40,059 nucleotides of DNA from an uncultured Collinsella sp. (lineage in GTDB: Bacteria > Actinomycetota > Coriobacteriia > Coriobacteriales > Coriobacteriaceae), in NCBI GenBank assembly GCA_900541795.1, contig UQLC01000018.1, forward strand, positions 1-40,059, written 5' to 3'. Positions 37,188 through 40,059 of this stretch are shown here, piece by piece. Both the position numbers and the translations under genes were made by a program. The number at the start of each line of letters is the position of its first letter. The first letter of the stretch is position 1. Under the pieces are notes generated by a model, which saw only the letters and a program-made list of their open reading frames with translations, was not told the DNA's origin and searched no databases.

Positions 37188-39935
37188 GTGGCAGACGATA
37201 TCAACAACAACGAGGGTATGGACGACGCCGGCGACGCCGGTATGCCCGATGATCTGAAGCGCCTGCTTGCCCGTGCTGAGCAGGGCGAGGACGGCGACCC
37301 GGACGCCTATAACCCCGATGCCGATGATGATGAGGAAGAGGACGACGACGCCGAGCTCGAGGAGAGCTTTGGCGAAGTCGACCGTGGCGCCTCGGCCGGC
37401 GAGGATATCAACGGCGGCCAGCTCCAGATTTCGGAGTTCGGCCGCGAGATGAAGCAGTCGTTCATCGAGTACTCGATGTCGGTCATCACCGCCCGCGCCC
37501 TGCCGGACGTACGCGATGGCTTAAAGCCGGTACACCGCCGCATCCTGTACGCGATGAACGAAAGCGGCATCTATCCCAACCGCCCGCACAAGAAGTCGGC
37601 CTGGACGGTCGGCGAAGTTATCGGTAAGTACCACCCGCACGGTGACTTCGCGGTCTACGAGGCCATGGTTCGTCTGGCACAGTGGTTCTCCATGCGTACG
37701 CCGCTCATCGACGGTCACGGTAACTTCGGCAACATTGACGGCGACGGCGCGGCGGCCATGCGTTATACCGAGAGCCGCTTGGCCAAGCCCGCCATGGAGC
37801 TCTTGCGCGACCTGCAGAAGGATACCGTCGACTGGCAGCCCAACTACGACGAGTCACTCGCCGAGCCCCAGGCGCTGCCCGCGCGCTTCCCCAACCTGCT
37901 GGTCAACGGTAGCCAGGGTATCGCCGTCGGCATGGCCACCAACATCGCCCCGCACAACCTCACCGAGGCGATCGAGGCCACCTGCTACCTGATTGACAAT
38001 CCCGACGCCACCGTCGACGAGCTTATGCAGATCATGCCCGGCCCGGACTTCCCCACCGGCGCCATCATCATGGGCAGCGCCGGCATTAGGCAGAGCTACG
38101 AGACCGGCCGCGGCTCCATCACCGTGCGCGCCAAGGCCCACGTGGAGTCCACCAAGACCGGCCGTAGCCGCCTGGTCTTTACCGAGATTCCCTACATGGT
38201 CAACAAGGGCACCCTGCAGGAGAAGATCGCCCAGCTCGTCAACGACAAGCGTATCGAGGGCATCTCGGACATGCGCGACGAGTCCAACCAGAAGGGCATC
38301 CGTCTGGTTATCGAGCTCAAGAAGGGCGTCATTCCGCAGGTCGTGCTCAACAACCTGTACAAGTACACCTCGCTGCAGACGACCTTTGGCGCCAACAACC
38401 TGGCGCTCGTCAACGGCGTGCCCAAATGCCTGAGCCTGCGCGAGATGCTGCAGCACTACATCGACCACCAGGTCGACGTCGTCACCCGCCGCACCCGCTT
38501 TGACCTTAAGAAGGCCCAGGCGCGTGCCCACATCCTCGAGGGCTACTTGATGGCTCTCGACCATATCGACGAGGTCATCAGCATCATCCGCTCTTCGCAG
38601 ACCGATTCCGAGGCCAGCAGCCGCCTGATCGAGCGCTTTGGCTTTACGCCCGAGCAGACCACGGCCATCCTCGAGATGAAGCTGCGCCGCCTGACCGGCC
38701 TGGAGCGCGACAAGATTCAGGAAGAGCTGGACGGTCTGCGCCGCGCCATCGCCTACTACGAGGACCTGCTGGCGCACGAGGAGAAGATCCTGGGCGTCAT
38801 CAAGGAAGAGATGCGCGAGATCTCCAAGAAGTTCGGCGATAAGCGCCGCACCGAGATCAGCCAGGTCGAGAAGGACCTGGACGTGGAGGACCTCATCGCC
38901 GACGAGGACATGGTCGTGACCATCACCCACACCGGCTATGTGAAGCGTATCCCGGTGGCCGCCTACCGTGCCCAGAAGCGCGGTGGCAAGGGCGTGTCAG
39001 GCGTCAACCTCAAAGAGGACGATGTCATCGACGAGATGTTCATCGCGTCCACGCACGAGTACGTGCTGTTCTTCTCGAGCAAGGGCAAGGTCTACCGCCT
39101 GAAGGTGCACGAGCTGCCGGTCGGCACGCGCCAGGCGCGCGGTACGGCGATCGTCAACCTGCTGCCCTTCGAGGAAGGCGAGAAGATCGCGAGCGTCATC
39201 AGCTGCCGCGAGTTCCCCGCCGACGAGTTCCTGATGTTTGCCACCAAGAGCGGCATGGTCAAGAAGACTGTGATGAGCGCCTATGACCGCAGCCGTCGCG
39301 ACGGCCTGATTGCCATCAACCTGAGGGATGACGACGCGCTGCTCGCCGTGCGCCGTGTACGCGAGGGCGACAAGATCATCATGGCCACCACCGCGGGCAA
39401 GGCGATCATGTTCCCCGAGGACCAGGTGCGCGCCACCGGTCGCGATACCAGCGGTGTTCGCGGCATCGGCATGAAGGACAGTGTGAGCGTTCTGGGCATG
39501 GAAGTTACCAACGGCAACGGCGACCTGTTCGTCATCACCGAGCGCGGCTACGGCAAGCGCACGCCGGTCGCGGACTACCCGGAGCAGAACCGCGGCGGCC
39601 AGGGCGTCTACACCATTCAGATGACCGAGCGCAAGGGTAACCTCGCGGCCATGAAGACGGTGGGCCCGCAGCACGAGCTGTTCATCGTGACGGAAGGCGC
39701 GACGGTCATTCGCGTCAAGACCGACGAGATCAGCCAAACCGGCCGAGCCACCCAGGGCGTCAAGATGATGACCGTGGACGACAACGACCGCGTATGCGCC
39801 GTAGCCCGCATGACTGCAGCCAAAGAAAAGCCCGAAGGCGAAGGCGCCGAGGATGCAGCCGCAACTAGCACCGAGGAAGCCCCCGTCGACCTAGGCGACG
39901 GCAACGACATACCAGAGGATCTCCTCGACGAGTAA
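37188..39935 (+). CDS. gyrA: DNA gyrase subunit A with acidic N-terminal extension; Phe at the quinolone Ser83 position
   Basis: GyrA cuts and rejoins DNA; the active Tyr193 lies in AAAMRYTESRL (E. coli Tyr122, offset 71). The GyrA box QKRGGKG at the start of the C-terminal pinwheel confirms gyrase and not topoisomerase IV. Two unusual points are seen. First, an N-terminal extension of about 75 residues rich in Asp and Glu (for example ADDDEEEDDDAELEES) precedes the normal start SEFGREMKQSFIEYSM. Second, in the quinolone-resistance region the sequence is HPHGDFAVYEAM, with Phe154 (codon TTC, 37647-37649) where E. coli has Ser83 and Glu158 where it has Asp87. GTG start with GAGGAGG. Confidence 0.98.
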   Translation: MADDINNNEGMDDAGDAGMPDDLKRLLARAEQGEDGDPDAYNPDADDDEEEDDDAELEESFGEVDRGASAGEDINGGQLQISEFGREMKQSFIEYSMSVITARALPDVRDGLKPVHRRILYAMNESGIYPNRPHKKSAWTVGEVIGKYHPHGDFAVYEAMVRLAQWFSMRTPLIDGHGNFGNIDGDGAAAMRYTESRLAKPAMELLRDLQKDTVDWQPNYDESLAEPQALPARFPNLLVNGSQGIAVGMATNIAPHNLTEAIEATCYLIDNPDATVDELMQIMPGPDFPTGAIIMGSAGIRQSYETGRGSITVRAKAHVESTKTGRSRLVFTEIPYMVNKGTLQEKIAQLVNDKRIEGISDMRDESNQKGIRLVIELKKGVIPQVVLNNLYKYTSLQTTFGANNLALVNGVPKCLSLREMLQHYIDHQVDVVTRRTRFDLKKAQARAHILEGYLMALDHIDEVISIIRSSQTDSEASSRLIERFGFTPEQTTAILEMKLRRLTGLERDKIQEELDGLRRAIAYYEDLLAHEEKILGVIKEEMREISKKFGDKRRTEISQVEKDLDVEDLIADEDMVVTITHTGYVKRIPVAAYRAQKRGGKGVSGVNLKEDDVIDEMFIASTHEYVLFFSSKGKVYRLKVHELPVGTRQARGTAIVNLLPFEEGEKIASVISCREFPADEFLMFATKSGMVKKTVMSAYDRSRRDGLIAINLRDDDALLAVRRVREGDKIIMATTAGKAIMFPEDQVRATGRDTSGVRGIGMKDSVSVLGMEVTNGNGDLFVITERGYGKRTPVADYPEQNRGGQGVYTIQMTERKGNLAAMKTVGPQHELFIVTEGATVIRVKTDEISQTGRATQGVKMMTVDDNDRVCAVARMTAAKEKPEGEGAEDAAATSTEEAPVDLGDGNDIPEDLLDE

Positions 39936-39975
39936 GAGGAACGAGCTGGTAGAAAATATCAGACCCCATATATCG

Positions 39976-40008
39976 GCGGTCGGCGCACTGCGCGCCGACC
40001 GCTTTTTT
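39976..40008 (+). terminator. gyrB-gyrA operon terminator
   Basis: GCGGTCGGCGC/GCGCCGACCGC, an 11-bp perfect stem with a 5-base loop, followed by six T. Confidence 0.92.
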
Positions 40009-40059
40009 GACAACCTTGGGACCCCATGGCCGCTGGGCTGGCGAGTTGGGTTTGGTTTG

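Noticed and set aside
1..40059. Prophage, insertion sequence, restriction or toxin-antitoxin system
   Set aside because: No transposase, integrase, phage structural, methylase or toxin gene was recognised anywhere in the window.

Overview
This window is the chromosomal replication-origin region of a high-GC, Gram-positive bacterium of the class Coriobacteriia, most likely Collinsella or a close relative. That assignment is inferred from the gene order rpmH-rnpA-yidD-yidC-jag-rsmG-parA-parB on one side of the origin and dnaA-dnaN-recF-dciA-gyrB-gyrA on the other, from a Tat/lipobox lipoprotein, an LPATG-anchored surface protein, paired WYL regulators and general protein style; no database was searched.

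Region 1 (1-9.0 kb, almost all minus strand): tRNA-Lys with a downstream tandem repeat of its own 3' end; an M29 aminopeptidase; purC coupled to a small membrane protein; an OmpR-type two-component pair; a Tat lipoprotein coupled to a TSCPD protein; purB; tRNA-Gly(CCC) with a second, homologous downstream element.

Region 2 (9.3-22.3 kb): a thioester-domain/SpaA-repeat LPATG adhesin (+); a small membrane protein and a very large M28-peptidase-like membrane protein split by about 670 acidic, disordered residues (-); two overlapping WYL regulators (+); a DinG-type helicase with an N-terminal exonuclease, and Ddl (-); rlmN (+).

Region 3 (23.4-28.7 kb, minus): the chromosome-segregation and oriC-left block (small membrane protein, parB, parA, three perfect parS sites at exact 39-bp spacing, rsmG, jag/khpB, yidC, yidD, rnpA, rpmH). 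The par-rsmG part looks AT-richer than its surroundings and is bracketed by two copies of the 12-bp palindrome TTAGGTACCTAA.

Region 4 (28.7-40 kb, plus): a DnaA-box cluster, an unusual GHKL-ATPase/winged-helix fusion gene, dnaA, a second DnaA-box cluster followed by a DnaA-trio array (the likely unwinding site), then dnaN, recF, dciA, gyrB and gyrA. Transcription diverges from the origin, as expected for co-orientation with replication. The DnaA boxes share the non-classical core TTTTCAACA, and DnaA itself carries substitutions in the normally invariant DNA-reading motif (GNRNHSTV in place of GGRDHTTV). GyrA has Phe at the position equivalent to E. coli Ser83, a known quinolone-resistance substitution site.

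The most unusual items are (i) the tRNA-associated hairpin elements that duplicate tRNA 3' ends and carry a T-arm complement, (ii) the altered-site, split M28-like membrane protein, (iii) the GHKL-wHTH protein embedded in the origin, and (iv) the paired drift of DnaA and its boxes.
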